Of a stretch of 64,000 bases of DNA, positions 26,680 through 35,472 are shown piece by piece. The translations under genes were made by a program, and so were the position numbers. How positions within the stretch are numbered: the stretch's first letter is position 1; each line of letters opens with the position of its first letter. The notes under the pieces are model-generated. The model did no database searches, was not told where the DNA came from, and saw only the letters and a list, made by a program, of their open reading frames with translations. The stretch comes from JALYYC01 sp963795805 (GTDB taxonomy: Bacteria; Chloroflexota; Dormibacteria; CF-121): the NCBI GenBank assembly GCA_963795805.1, contig CAWCIV010000002.1:62001-126000 (forward strand). The letters are read 5' to 3'.

Positions 26680-28113
26680 CTATTTCTTCCCCACCTCTGC
26701 CTTGTGGCGGGCGCGCCGCCGCGCGGTGTACCCCTCGACGATTTTCATCTCGGCGCGGCCGACCGCCAGGCTCCCTGGTGGCACATCCCCTGTCACTACG
26801 GTATCAGCGGCGGTGGTGGCGTCGCTGCCGACCCGCACCGGCGCCACGAAGATCGTGTCGCAGGAGATGTAGGCGCGGTCCCCGATCTCGGTCGGGTTTT
26901 TGTCGAAGCCGTCCCAGTTGGCGGTGATGCTGCCGGCCCCGATGTTGACGTTGGCGCCCACCTGGGCGTCGCCCAGGTAGCTGAAATGCGGCACGGCGCT
27001 CCCCGGGCCGATCCGCGAATTCTTGATCTCGGTGTGGGTGCCGACCCGCACGCCCTCCTCGAGCTCGGTGCCCGGCCGGAGCCGGCTGAAGGGCCCGACG
27101 GTGACCTTCGACCCCACCTTGGCGTGCTCGAGGTGCGACCGCTCGATCCGCGAGCCATCACCCACCACCGAATCGCGCACCTGGCTCATCGGCCCGATCA
27201 CGCAGTCCTCGCCGATACGACTCAACCCGGTGATGGTCGTGAAGGGATGGATGACCGTGTCCTGGCCGATCTCGACCTCGGCATCGACGAAGGTGGTGGC
27301 CGGATCGGTCACCGTGACCCCATCGAGCATGAGGCGGTCGAGGATGCGCCGGCGCATGGCGCCTTCGGCATCGGCCAGCTGGCGGCGGTCGTTGATGCCG
27401 ACGATCTCGCTGGCATCGCTCGCCATCACGGTATGGACCTTGCCCTTGACCAACCCGACGACGTCGGTCAGGTAGTACTCACCGGACCGGTTCTTGTTCT
27501 CCAGCTTGAGCAAGGCGGGCCAGAGCTCGCGCCCCGAGAAGCAGTACACGCCGGAATTGACCTCCGTGATCTCCCGCTGCAACGGGGTCGCGTCCTTCTC
27601 CTCGACGATCGCCTTGAAGAGGCCGCTCTTGCCGCGAACGATGCGCCCGTAGCCGTGCGGATCGGGGAGGGTGGCGGTCAGGAGCGTGACGGTGGCCTGC
27701 GCCTTGCGGTGCTCCTCCACCAGCCGCTTCAGGGTCTCGCCACGCAACAACGGCACGTCGCCGTAGAGCACGACGACCGGTCCGACGGAGCGGTGTGCGG
27801 CACTCACCTGCGCCAGCGCGTGGCCGGTGCCGAGCTGCTCCCGCTGGGGCACCGTCTGGCCCTCGCCGTTGACGGCCGCCTGGACGCCGTCCTGGGCGGG
27901 ATTGGTCACGACGATCGTTCGCTCCGGATCGAGGGTCTTGGCCGCCGCGATCGCCCAGAGCAGCATCGGCCGCCCGGCGACCGGATGAAGGACCTTGGGA
28001 ATTCGGGAGTTCATCCGAACCCCCTTGCCGGCGGCGAGGACCACCACCGTTACGCTCCCGTGCGTATCCGGCGACGTTGGCCGTTTGGGCCCCGCGGGTC
28101 CGCTCTCGGGCAT
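26680..28113 (-). CDS. glmU: Bifunctional UDP-GlcNAc pyrophosphorylase / GlcN-1-P acetyltransferase
   Basis: A 477-residue GlmU. N-terminal uridyltransferase: VVVLAAGKGVRMNSRIPKVLH (nucleotide loop, with Arg and Lys), PVVVLYGDVPLLRGETL. C-terminal left-handed beta-helix acetyltransferase: SHLEHAKVGSKVTVGPFSRLRPG, VPHFSYLGDAQVG, AGSITANWDG. It makes UDP-GlcNAc, the precursor for peptidoglycan and for the UDP-GlcNAc-derived sugars of this locus. A TATAAT box lies about 18 nt upstream of the ATG, with no purine-rich ribosome-binding site, suggesting a very short leader. Confidence 0.95.
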   Translation of the reverse strand: MPESGPAGPKRPTSPDTHGSVTVVVLAAGKGVRMNSRIPKVLHPVAGRPMLLWAIAAAKTLDPERTIVVTNPAQDGVQAAVNGEGQTVPQREQLGTGHALAQVSAAHRSVGPVVVLYGDVPLLRGETLKRLVEEHRKAQATVTLLTATLPDPHGYGRIVRGKSGLFKAIVEEKDATPLQREITEVNSGVYCFSGRELWPALLKLENKNRSGEYYLTDVVGLVKGKVHTVMASDASEIVGINDRRQLADAEGAMRRRILDRLMLDGVTVTDPATTFVDAEVEIGQDTVIHPFTTITGLSRIGEDCVIGPMSQVRDSVVGDGSRIERSHLEHAKVGSKVTVGPFSRLRPGTELEEGVRVGTHTEIKNSRIGPGSAVPHFSYLGDAQVGANVNIGAGSITANWDGFDKNPTEIGDRAYISCDTIFVAPVRVGSDATTAADTVVTGDVPPGSLAVGRAEMKIVEGYTARRRARHKAEVGKK

Positions 28114-28130
28114 GGGAGGAATTGGTCGCG

Positions 28131-28136
28131 ATTATA
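28131..28136 (-). promoter_or_regulatory. Perfect -10 box upstream of glmU
   Basis: Read on the minus strand this is TATAAT, 17 nt before the glmU ATG (28113). No convincing TTGACA lies at the usual distance; TGAC near 28153 would leave a 15-nt spacer. Expected transcription start near 28124 leaves a leader of about 11 nt, and the intervening ACCAATTCCTCCC contains no ribosome-binding site. It probably drives the glmU-prs-corC unit and perhaps the glycan genes beyond. Confidence 0.6.
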
Positions 28137-28153
28137 CCAAGCGCAAATCGGCG

Positions 28154-29092
28154 TCAGGCGGCGCGCTTGACGTCGCGGGCTGCCGACTCGTCGGGCCAGA
28201 GGGTCGAGTTCTGGACGCTGTCCAGCGCCGGGATGGGGCGGAGCGTCCGCCGGCCGAACTCGTATCCGTACCGGTGGGCGGCGTCCTCGAGCATCAGGTA
28301 GGGCAGCCGGCCCCAGGCGAAGCCGGCGAAGAGGTACCAGGCCGCCCGCCTGGCAAAGCGGCGAGAATCCGGCCAGAGCGTCCCGCCGGCGTCACCCACC
28401 TGGCGGTCGGCGTAGCCGGTGAACCTGGCCAGCGCAAAGGCGCGCTTCAGGCCGACGGGCATCTCGCGGATCACCTTCGCCTCCGGCGCGTAGGCCACCG
28501 TGTAGCTGGCCAGCACGGCCTGGCGCGCCCAGACGCGGTCGGCGCCGACCGGGAGGTGCTCGTTGAAGTGGATCCCCTGCCAGACCGAGCGCCGGACGGC
28601 GGCATTCTCGAGGAAGAAGGGCAGGCTCTTGTAGCGGATGGGATCACCCACGCGGAGGCGCCGGCTGTGTGGCCGGCCGCAGTACCGCTGGGCCAGGCGG
28701 AAGTTCGAGAGGGGATCGCTCGTCAGAGAGGCCTCCTGGCGGCCGTAGACACCGGCGACGGCGCCGTCCTCGAAGGGGGCAGTCAGGTGCGTCAGCCAGT
28801 CCCCGTCAGCCGGAATCGCGTCCTGGCCGAGGAACACGACCAGGTCGCCCCTGGCCTCCTGGCAGGCACGGTTCCAGCCGGCGGGGCCGGGCGGGGTGGC
28901 GACCTCGATCAGCCGGATCTCGGGGAATGGCTGAAGGGTCTGCCGGGTGCCGTCCTGGGAGCCCGAATCCACGACCAGGATCTCGAGCGGCGTGCGGCCC
29001 TGGCCCTTGAGGCGGTGCAGGAGGGCGCCAAAGTGGCGCCCCGGATCGAGCGTCGGGATGACCAGAGAGATCGACAGGCTGGAGCTTCCCAT
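28154..29092 (-). CDS. GT2-family glycosyltransferase
   Basis: A 312-residue GT-A enzyme: SLVIPTLDPGRHFGALLHRL, LVVDSGSQDGTRQTL, and RGDLVVFLGQDAIPADGDWL, where the usual DxD is replaced by GQDA. The pattern resembles rhamnosyltransferase-like GT2 enzymes of surface glycan loci. A hydrophobic segment near residue 250 (FARRAAWYLFAGFAWGRLPYLML) may anchor it to the membrane. It ends 41 nt before the glmU start on the same strand but glmU has its own promoter. Substrate unknown. Confidence 0.8.
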   Translation of the reverse strand: MGSSSLSISLVIPTLDPGRHFGALLHRLKGQGRTPLEILVVDSGSQDGTRQTLQPFPEIRLIEVATPPGPAGWNRACQEARGDLVVFLGQDAIPADGDWLTHLTAPFEDGAVAGVYGRQEASLTSDPLSNFRLAQRYCGRPHSRRLRVGDPIRYKSLPFFLENAAVRRSVWQGIHFNEHLPVGADRVWARQAVLASYTVAYAPEAKVIREMPVGLKRAFALARFTGYADRQVGDAGGTLWPDSRRFARRAAWYLFAGFAWGRLPYLMLEDAAHRYGYEFGRRTLRPIPALDSVQNSTLWPDESAARDVKRAA

Positions 29093-29133
29093 TCGCCCAT
29101 GTAACGCAGCGTGACCGACTTTCCGGTGAGTGG

Positions 29134-29646
29134 CTAGGGGAACCTGACCGTGATGAAGTAGAAGTAGGTCGGCGTGACCCCATCCGCTTTGACGCCGAAC
29201 ACTTTCAGCTTGCCGCTGGTGCCCGAGGTCGCGCCGCTAAAGGAAACCGTGACGTCGTAGTGACCGAAGGCGGGGGCCGCCGCGGAGGCGGTCGTCGTCG
29301 CCCGACCGAGCTCCTTGCCGGCGGCGTCCAGCACCGTCGCCACGACGGTCCCGTTCGCGACGCTGGCCGTCCCGGAGACCTGGATCGGCGAGGTGACGGA
29401 CGAGCTGGCGTCGGGGGTGTCGATGATGATCCGGCTGCCATCCGCCATCGGGGTCGGGGCAGCACCCGTCTGCCCACCGGGCGAGGTCGCGGGGCTCGCC
29501 GTTGCCGGTGCCGAGGTGCTGGACGCCGATGCCGAAGGCGACTCCGAGCTGCTCGAGAGGACGAACTGCGTCTGGTCGCTGCTGCCGCAGGCCGTCAGCG
29601 CAAGCCCGATGACGATCCCGACGAACGCGACCGGCCGTGCCTTCAT
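29134..29646 (-). CDS. Gmad2-domain lipoprotein
   Basis: A 170-residue secreted lipoprotein: signal peptide with lipobox LTAC (Cys at about residue 20), a Ser/Ala/Thr/Pro-rich linker (about 28-65), then an immunoglobulin-like domain (RIIIDTPDASSSVTSPIQVSG, GTVVATVLDAAGKELG, KLKVFGVKADG) matching Gmad2. Such domains occur in spore-germination-associated and cell-surface proteins; the function here is unknown. A good ribosome-binding site (GAGGAGAGG) precedes the ATG and a TATAAT box lies about 46 nt upstream. Confidence 0.78.
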   Translation of the reverse strand: MKARPVAFVGIVIGLALTACGSSDQTQFVLSSSSESPSASASSTSAPATASPATSPGGQTGAAPTPMADGSRIIIDTPDASSSVTSPIQVSGTASVANGTVVATVLDAAGKELGRATTTASAAAPAFGHYDVTVSFSGATSGTSGKLKVFGVKADGVTPTYFYFITVRFP

Positions 29647-29691
29647 TCCCCTCTCCTCAACGAAGCCCCGTGGATTCGGTTACGCGCGCGC

Positions 29692-29697
29692 ATTATA
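29692..29697 (-). promoter_or_regulatory. Perfect -10 box upstream of the Gmad2 lipoprotein
   Basis: TATAAT on the minus strand, 46 nt before the lipoprotein ATG at 29646, giving a predicted leader of about 39 nt that contains GAGGAGAGG. No clear -35 element is visible. The DUF2079 gene diverges from the same interval. Confidence 0.5.
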
Positions 29698-29763
29698 GAG
29701 CGATTGGCGGCTCCGGGATGACCCAGGCGCAGCGATCGCCTCGCGCTCCTCGAACGCTGGATC

Positions 29764-31136
29764 GTGGTCGCCCTGATGCTGCTGTACTTTCTGACCTACG
29801 CGATCCTCTCGCTGCTGCGACATAGCAGCTTCCACTCCTTCGGCCCGGACCTCGGCATCTTCGACCAGATTTTCTGGAACACCGCTGCACGGCCGGCCCT
29901 GGGAGTCGACCATGAGTCTCTCCGAGCCTGCGCCACACTCCTACTTCGGGGATCATTTCTCCCCCGTCTTCCTCGTGCTGCTTCCCTTCTACGCCGTCGT
30001 TCCGGATCCCGGCACCCTGCTCGTGCTTGCAGACGCTTGCCCTCGCGCTTGGCGCCTGGCCGATCTACCTGCTGGCCCGCGAGAAGCTCGCATCCCCGGC
30101 TCTTCGCCTCGGCTGGGTCTGCGTCTACTTCCTCTTCCTCCCGCTGGCCTTCATCAATCTCTACGACTTCCATGAACTTGCCTTCGCCATCCTCCCCCTG
30201 GCCTTTGCCATCTACTTCCTCGAGCGCGGCCAGACGGCATGGTTCTTGCTCAGCCTGCTCGCCGCCTTTTTGATCAAGGAGGAGCTACCGCTCGTCGGGG
30301 TTGGATTCGGTGTCTACATCCTGCTCGGCAAGCGCGACTGGCGCCTGGGGCTGGGCGTGCTCCTGGGCGGCGCGCTGAGTTTTCTCGCCATCGTCCGGCT
30401 CATCATCCCCTGGTTCGGGGGCGGGGCGAACTATGCCTACTTCGTCATGCGCTACGGCCAGCTCGGCAGCACCCCGCAGCAGATCCTGATCACGGCCCTG
30501 ACGAACCCGCGCACCCTGGCACAAACCCTGCTGCAGGGCCCGAAGCTCAAGTTCCTACTCGGCATCTTCGGTCCCGTCCTCGGCCTGACGGCGCTCTCCG
30601 GTTGGGCCATCGTCCTGGTGCTGCCGGCGCTCGCCATCCTGTTGCTGTCGAACTACCCGCCGCAATCCTCGTTCAGCAGCCACTATGCGGCCCCGTTGGT
30701 CGCCCTGGTGATCGGCACATCCATCCTTGGGCTGGCCCGGCTGCCGGAGCGCCTCCACGCGCCGGTGACGGCTGCCGTATTGTTGAGCTCGCTCGGGTTC
30801 TCAATCCTGCTCGGCGACTTACCGTTCTCGCGGCACTTCGACCCGGCGATCTTCCGCGTGGAACCCCGCTACCTCGCGTTCGCGCCGGCCCTGGACCGCC
30901 TGCCACCGGCCGGCACCGTTGCGGCGGAGAACAACCTGACTCCTCATCTCTCCCACCGTCGCTTCATCTACAACCTCGAGTTCGAGGGGGCCGCCGGGGC
31001 GACCTACGTGGCGCTCGATTCCGCGGGGGTGGGGCACAGCCGGCAGCTGTTCGCGCGCCAGCGCGACGACTTCCTCGCCCAGGGATATCGCCTGGTGGCC
31101 AGCGGCGACGGGCTCGCTTTGCTGCAGAAGCCCTGA
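29764..31136 (+). pseudogene. DUF2079 membrane protein, two frameshifts
   Basis: Three consecutive reading frames together give one DUF2079 protein of about 455 residues. Piece 1 (29764 to about 29900): LLRHSSFHSFGPDLGIFDQIFWNT. Piece 2 (about 29900-30026): PAPHSYFGDHFSPVFLVLLPFY. Piece 3 (30027-31136): LQTLALALGAWPIYLLARE and the remaining about 360 residues, with some ten membrane spans. Both shifts are in the same direction (+1). The DLGIFDQ and GDHFSP motifs are family hallmarks; these proteins look like GT-C enzymes. Either a real pseudogene or an assembly with inserted bases. Confidence 0.78.
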
Positions 31137-31178
31137 CGGCTCATCCCCTTCCGGCTCGGCCCGGCGCTTCCGATTAGA

Positions 31179-32134
31179 CTGTGCCGCATCAGCATTTTTG
31201 CGTACCAGCACGGCCTCTATCCCCGCTCGGAGCGGGTTGTCTCCGCCACCCGGTCGCTCGATCGCGGGCGCGTGGACCAGTGCGCGGTCGACGACGCCTT
31301 CGCGCAGGATGAGGCGCAGTTCGTCCGGGTCCAGCAGCAGAGCGGCGTGGACCTCTTCTCCGATGGGCTGATCCGCTGGCAGGACATCTTCCGGCCGCTC
31401 AGCGAGTCCGGCCGGCCCGCCTCGTTCGCTGGTTCGACACCAACACCTTCTTCCGCGCCCCGGAGCTGCCTGACGCCATCACGCGCGAACTCGCAGCGCC
31501 CGGGCATCGTCCCGGCCGATTCGGTGCCGCGGCCGCGCGTCGCCACCTTCCCGTCGCCCTACATGTTCTCCCGGGCGGCGCGAGCCGGACGCCGCGACCG
31601 GAACGAGCTGATGGCGCAGATTGCCCAGAGCCTGCTGCGACCGGCGATCGAGGCGGCGGTGGCCGGCCGGCGCCGAGCGTGATCCACCTGGAGGAGCCCT
31701 GGGTCGCCTACTTCGGGATCGAGGGCAACGACTGGAAGCCCTTCGAGGAGGCGCTTCGCGCCCTGCGCGGCGGCGCGGCGGCGACCATCATTCTCCATTG
31801 CTACTTCGGCGACGCGGGACGCTTCAAGGAGCAGCTCCTGCGACTGCCGGTCGACGGGATCGGCGTGGACCTGGTCGAGACCGACGTCGCGGAGCTGGGG
31901 CGCGGCTGGGACAAGGACCTTCTGATCGGATGCCTCAACGGGCGCAGCTCCGTCATCGAATCGCTCGACTCGACGGTCGAGCTGGCTCGTCGCGTCGCCG
32001 ACACCGTCCGCCCGCGCAACCTGTACCTCTCGTCGACCTGCGAGCTGGGCTTCCTCCCGACCACCGTGGCCGAGAAGAAGGTCCAGCGACTCGGGGAAGC
32101 GGCGAATCGATTGAAGGAGCTGGTATCCGTATGA
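31179..32134 (+). pseudogene. MetE-like (core methionine synthase) protein 1, frameshifted
   Basis: About 318 codons of a cobalamin-independent methionine synthase-like protein spread over changing frames: ISIFAYQHGLYPRSERVVSATR then SGVDLFSDGLIRWQDIFRPL (31188-31400); LVRWFDTNTFFRAPELPDAI (31421 on); VATFPSPYMFSRAARAG (about 31546 on); and IHLEEPWVAYFGIEGNDW to the end (31679-32134). The C-terminal piece keeps the zinc-site motifs HCYFGD and STCELGF. At least three shifts are needed. If the gene starts at the family N-terminus the first codon is CTG (31179). The stop overlaps the next MetE-like gene as ATGA. Confidence 0.7.
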
Positions 32135-33330
32135 GCGCCGTCCTGACCCACAAGCCCCTGCTGACGCACGAAGTCGGATCACTCGACAAGCCCGCCTGGC
32201 GGGTCAAGGCCTATGCCGGCCAGCCGCTCTCCGAGGCGGACATCGAGGACGCTCGCAGCTGGGGCGAGCGCCTCAAGGTGCCGGACTACCCGAAGTTGCT
32301 CGAACTGCTGAAGCGCACCCCGCTGAGCAAGGAGCAGAAGGCGGAGCTGCAGCGCTGGTCCAGCCTCTATGCCCTGCGCCTGCTCGAGTCCGCCGGCCTC
32401 GACGTCGTCTACGACGGCGAGCAGCAGCGGACCGAGATGTACGACTGGGCGGTGAGCCACAGCAACGGCTTCGAGCGCCGCGGCAGCGTCCGCGCCTTCG
32501 ACAACAAGTACTACACCAAGGCCGCCGTCACAGGCGAGATCAAGCTGGGCAGCCCCTTCCACAACGCGGAGTTCGCCTACCTCCATGGCTTCGCCGAAGC
32601 CGAGCTGAAGATCCCGGTGACGGGCGCCTACACCATCGGCGACTGGTCATTCGACGAGCACTACCTGACAAACGAAAACCTGCTCGAGCCAGCGAAGGAG
32701 CGTCGTCGCGCGCGCAAGGCGGCGCGGCGGCAGTTCATCCTCGACATCGCGACCAACGTGATCCGTCCCAACGTGCAGGAATTGCTCAAGCTGGGCGCCT
32801 GGTGGGTCCAGATCGACGAGCCCGGCGCGTCGACCGAGGCCGACGAGCTCGACCTCTTCGTGGACAGCTTCAATGCCAGCGTCGAGGGCCTCGACGGCAT
32901 GTTCTCCACCCACCTCTGCTTCTCCGACTACAACCTCTTCTTTCCCGCGATCGAGCGGATGTCGCAATGCCGGCAGTACGCGGTCGGGTTCGCCAACTAC
33001 GACAGCCGCGAGCTCGGGGTGAGCGAGGACAAGCGACCGGGGTACAGGGTGATCAAGAAATTCCGGGACCTCCCCTACAAGCCGATCCTGGGCCTCGGCG
33101 TGCTGGATATCCATTCGGACTTCATCGAGTCGCCGGAGCTGGTCCGCGACCGGGTGCTCTACGCGGTCAAGGTCTTCGACGATCCGGCCCGGATCCACGT
33201 GATGCCTGACTGTGGCCTGCGCACCCGATCGTGGGCGGTCGCCTACGAGAAATTGCGCAACATGTCGGCGGGCGTGGCGCTCGCCCGGGAGCAGCTGGGC
33301 ATCAAATCGACAGGGCAGGGCAAGGCCTAG
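32131..33330 (+). CDS. MetE-like (core methionine synthase) protein 2
   Basis: A 399-residue intact protein of the MetE C-terminal/UroD-like TIM-barrel family. THEVGSLDKPAWRVKAY opens it; the zinc ligands are visible as STHLCFSDYN (His-x-Cys) and MPDCGLRTRSW (Cys), with QIDEPG between. It lacks the N-terminal half of full MetE, as do archaeal-type and core MetE enzymes, which transfer a methyl group to homocysteine from a methyl donor other than folyl-polyglutamate. Co-translated with MetE-like protein 1. The methyl donor cannot be told from sequence. Confidence 0.82.
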   Translation: MSAVLTHKPLLTHEVGSLDKPAWRVKAYAGQPLSEADIEDARSWGERLKVPDYPKLLELLKRTPLSKEQKAELQRWSSLYALRLLESAGLDVVYDGEQQRTEMYDWAVSHSNGFERRGSVRAFDNKYYTKAAVTGEIKLGSPFHNAEFAYLHGFAEAELKIPVTGAYTIGDWSFDEHYLTNENLLEPAKERRRARKAARRQFILDIATNVIRPNVQELLKLGAWWVQIDEPGASTEADELDLFVDSFNASVEGLDGMFSTHLCFSDYNLFFPAIERMSQCRQYAVGFANYDSRELGVSEDKRPGYRVIKKFRDLPYKPILGLGVLDIHSDFIESPELVRDRVLYAVKVFDDPARIHVMPDCGLRTRSWAVAYEKLRNMSAGVALAREQLGIKSTGQGKA

Positions 33331-33378
33331 CAGATCCGGGCCCAACCGCCCCGATAGAGCTTGCTTATTCGGGGTGCC

Positions 33379-34047
33379 ATGCGTTCTCATGGCCGAATGC
33401 CAATGCGACGCCGTCTTTTCTGTGCGCTTGCGATCACGCTGGGTATCGTGGCCGGCCTGAGCCAGTACGCGGCTACCGGCCCAATCCGCGGGATCGCCAG
33501 CTCGGAATTGGTCCAGGTTCGGCAGGCGATCGGCCAGCAAGCCCAGGCTCGACTGCCGCAGTTCGACCGCGCGAGCGGGACCCGGCAGACGCCGCGGACC
33601 CTTGCCCCGCAAACCGGCGCCCAACTGGACCACAGCGGCACACGCCTCGACACCAAGCCGGCCGCCGTCAAGATCCTGAAAGCGGCCGCGATCCGACACC
33701 AGCTCGATCCGCGGCTGGTGCTGGCGCTCTCCTACTGGGAAAGTGGCTGGGATCAATCCAAGGTCTCCATCACCGGGGCGGTCGGCCTGATGCAGGTCGA
33801 GCCGCCGACCGCCGCCGAGGCCGGGCCGAAGCTCCTCGGGCGAGCGGTGAACGTCCAGGATCCGGTGGACAACGCCGACGTCGGCGCTGCCGTGCTGAAA
33901 GAAAATCTCAACAGCTTCGGCAGTCCCGAGATGGCGCTGGCCGCCTACTACCAGGGCCCCAACAGCCTGAAAGCGAATGGGATGCTCGGCGACACGCCGG
34001 GCTACGTGGCCGGGATCCTGGCGCTGGCCGCCCGCCTCAGCGTCTGA
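33379..34047 (+). CDS. Secreted lytic transglycosylase (SLT domain)
   Basis: About 222 residues from ATG 33379 (TTG 33361 also in frame). A basic N-terminus and hydrophobic stretch RRRLFCALAITLGIVAGL form a signal peptide. The SLT domain begins near residue 105: LDPRLVLALSYWESGW (catalytic Glu in YWESGW), GAVGLMQVEPPTA, and AALAAYYQGPNSL-like end (LAAYYQGPNSL). It should cleave peptidoglycan glycan strands outside the cytoplasm. MQVEP instead of the usual MQVMP is a mild variation. Confidence 0.85.
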   Translation: MRSHGRMPMRRRLFCALAITLGIVAGLSQYAATGPIRGIASSELVQVRQAIGQQAQARLPQFDRASGTRQTPRTLAPQTGAQLDHSGTRLDTKPAAVKILKAAAIRHQLDPRLVLALSYWESGWDQSKVSITGAVGLMQVEPPTAAEAGPKLLGRAVNVQDPVDNADVGAAVLKENLNSFGSPEMALAAYYQGPNSLKANGMLGDTPGYVAGILALAARLSV

Positions 34048-34053
34048 GTCGGG

Positions 34054-35472
34054 TCAGGCCGCCGGTCGCTGGGCGATCTCGATCCAGCCTTCGCGCACCG
34101 CTTTCGAGACGGCCTCCAGCTTGGAGTGCACCCCGAGCTTGGCGAGGATGTTCTGGACATGGGTCCGGACCGTGTTCGGGGACATGCGGAGCGTCCGGGC
34201 GACCAGGACATTATCGTGGCCCAGCGACAGCTCGGTCAGCACCGCCAGCTCTCGCGGCGTGAGCGGCGACGCCGGCACCGGGAGGTTCGGCTGGCTCATG
34301 CCGTGCAGCAGCCGAGCGAGCATGTACGGGGCGATCAAGGCTTCGCCGCGCGCGGCGCTGCGAACCGCCTGCACCACCTGGGCGGCGGACTCCTGCTTGC
34401 TCAGGTAGCCGGTCACCCCCGCCTGGACGGCGGATCGAAGCACCGCCTCGTCCTCGTCGCTGGTCAAGATCACGACCTGGGTCTGCGGCCGATCCTTCTT
34501 GATCCGCGCCGCGGCGTCCACGCCAGAGCCGTCCGGCATGTGCACGTCGAGGAGCACGACGTCGGGTTGCAGCACCCGGGCGGCCTGCACCGCCTCCTGG
34601 CCGGTGCCCCCCTTCCCCACGACCTCCATGTCGGCTTCGACCCGGAGGATCGTCGCCAGGCCGTCGCAGAAGACGGCGTGATCGTCAATCACCAGGACTC
34701 GGATTTTGGCGTCGGCCACGGTACTGAAACGCGGAACCCCCTCTCGCCCTTGCCCTCGACCCGCGGCAGGCCGGAGCGCGAGCAGGTACCAGCGGAGGTA
34801 CTGCGGCATCCAGGCCCAGAGGCGGAAGCGGCTCGTGCCCACCGTCCGGTCCCGCCAGGTGGTCGGAACCTCGGCCAGCCGGTAGCCGAGCCGGTGCGCC
34901 TTGACGGTCAGCTCGATCGCCAGGGCAAAGCCGGCCGCGGATTCGATCGTGACCGCATCGAGTAACCGGCGGCTGTAAAGGCGGAAATTACTGGTCGCAT
35001 CATGGACCGGCAGCCCGGCCAGCCAGTGGAGGGAGACACCGGCCAGATGGGAAAGCGTCCGCTTGAGGAGCGGGCCACCCAGTTGGCCACCGCCGCGAAC
35101 ATACCGGGAGCCGGCGACCACGTCGGCGCCGCCCGTGGCAAGCTCGAGCATCCGGTCCACCACCTGGGGCTCGTCCGACCCGTCCGCCATCATGACCAGG
35201 ACATAGGGCGCACGAGCCACGGCGAAGCCTTTTTTGATGGCGTTGAGGACACCCCGGCCGAGATCGTTGCGGACCAGCCGCACCTCGGGCGCGGTCGCCA
35301 TCAGGCGCCTGACGACGGGGACGGTGTTGTCCTCCTCGAAGTCATACACGACGAGGACCTCGAGCGGACGCGTGCGGACCTCGCGCTGCACGGCCTGCAG
35401 CACCGCCGTGATGTTTTCGCCCTCGTTGTAAACCGGCATCACGATCGAGAGCAACGGCACCTGGTTCAGCAT
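34054..35472 (-). CDS. GT2 glycosyltransferase fused in frame to a NarL/LuxR response regulator
   Basis: One uninterrupted 472-residue frame. Residues 1-235 are a DPM1-like GT2 (LSIVMPVYNEGENI, VMMADGSDEP as DxD region, SNFRLYSRRLLDAV). A 15-residue linker follows, then a receiver domain from about 252 (VLVIDDHAVFCDGLATIL, DVVLLDVHMPDGSG with the phospho-Asp, GYLSKQE) and a LuxR helix-turn-helix (LTPRELAVLTELSLGHDN...MSPNTVRTHVQNIL). A GTG at 34719 could start the regulator separately, so this may be two genes whose stop was lost by an indel. It follows the epimerase gene with TGATG coupling. Confidence 0.75.
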   Translation of the reverse strand: MLNQVPLLSIVMPVYNEGENITAVLQAVQREVRTRPLEVLVVYDFEEDNTVPVVRRLMATAPEVRLVRNDLGRGVLNAIKKGFAVARAPYVLVMMADGSDEPQVVDRMLELATGGADVVAGSRYVRGGGQLGGPLLKRTLSHLAGVSLHWLAGLPVHDATSNFRLYSRRLLDAVTIESAAGFALAIELTVKAHRLGYRLAEVPTTWRDRTVGTSRFRLWAWMPQYLRWYLLALRPAAGRGQGREGVPRFSTVADAKIRVLVIDDHAVFCDGLATILRVEADMEVVGKGGTGQEAVQAARVLQPDVVLLDVHMPDGSGVDAAARIKKDRPQTQVVILTSDEDEAVLRSAVQAGVTGYLSKQESAAQVVQAVRSAARGEALIAPYMLARLLHGMSQPNLPVPASPLTPRELAVLTELSLGHDNVLVARTLRMSPNTVRTHVQNILAKLGVHSKLEAVSKAVREGWIEIAQRPAA

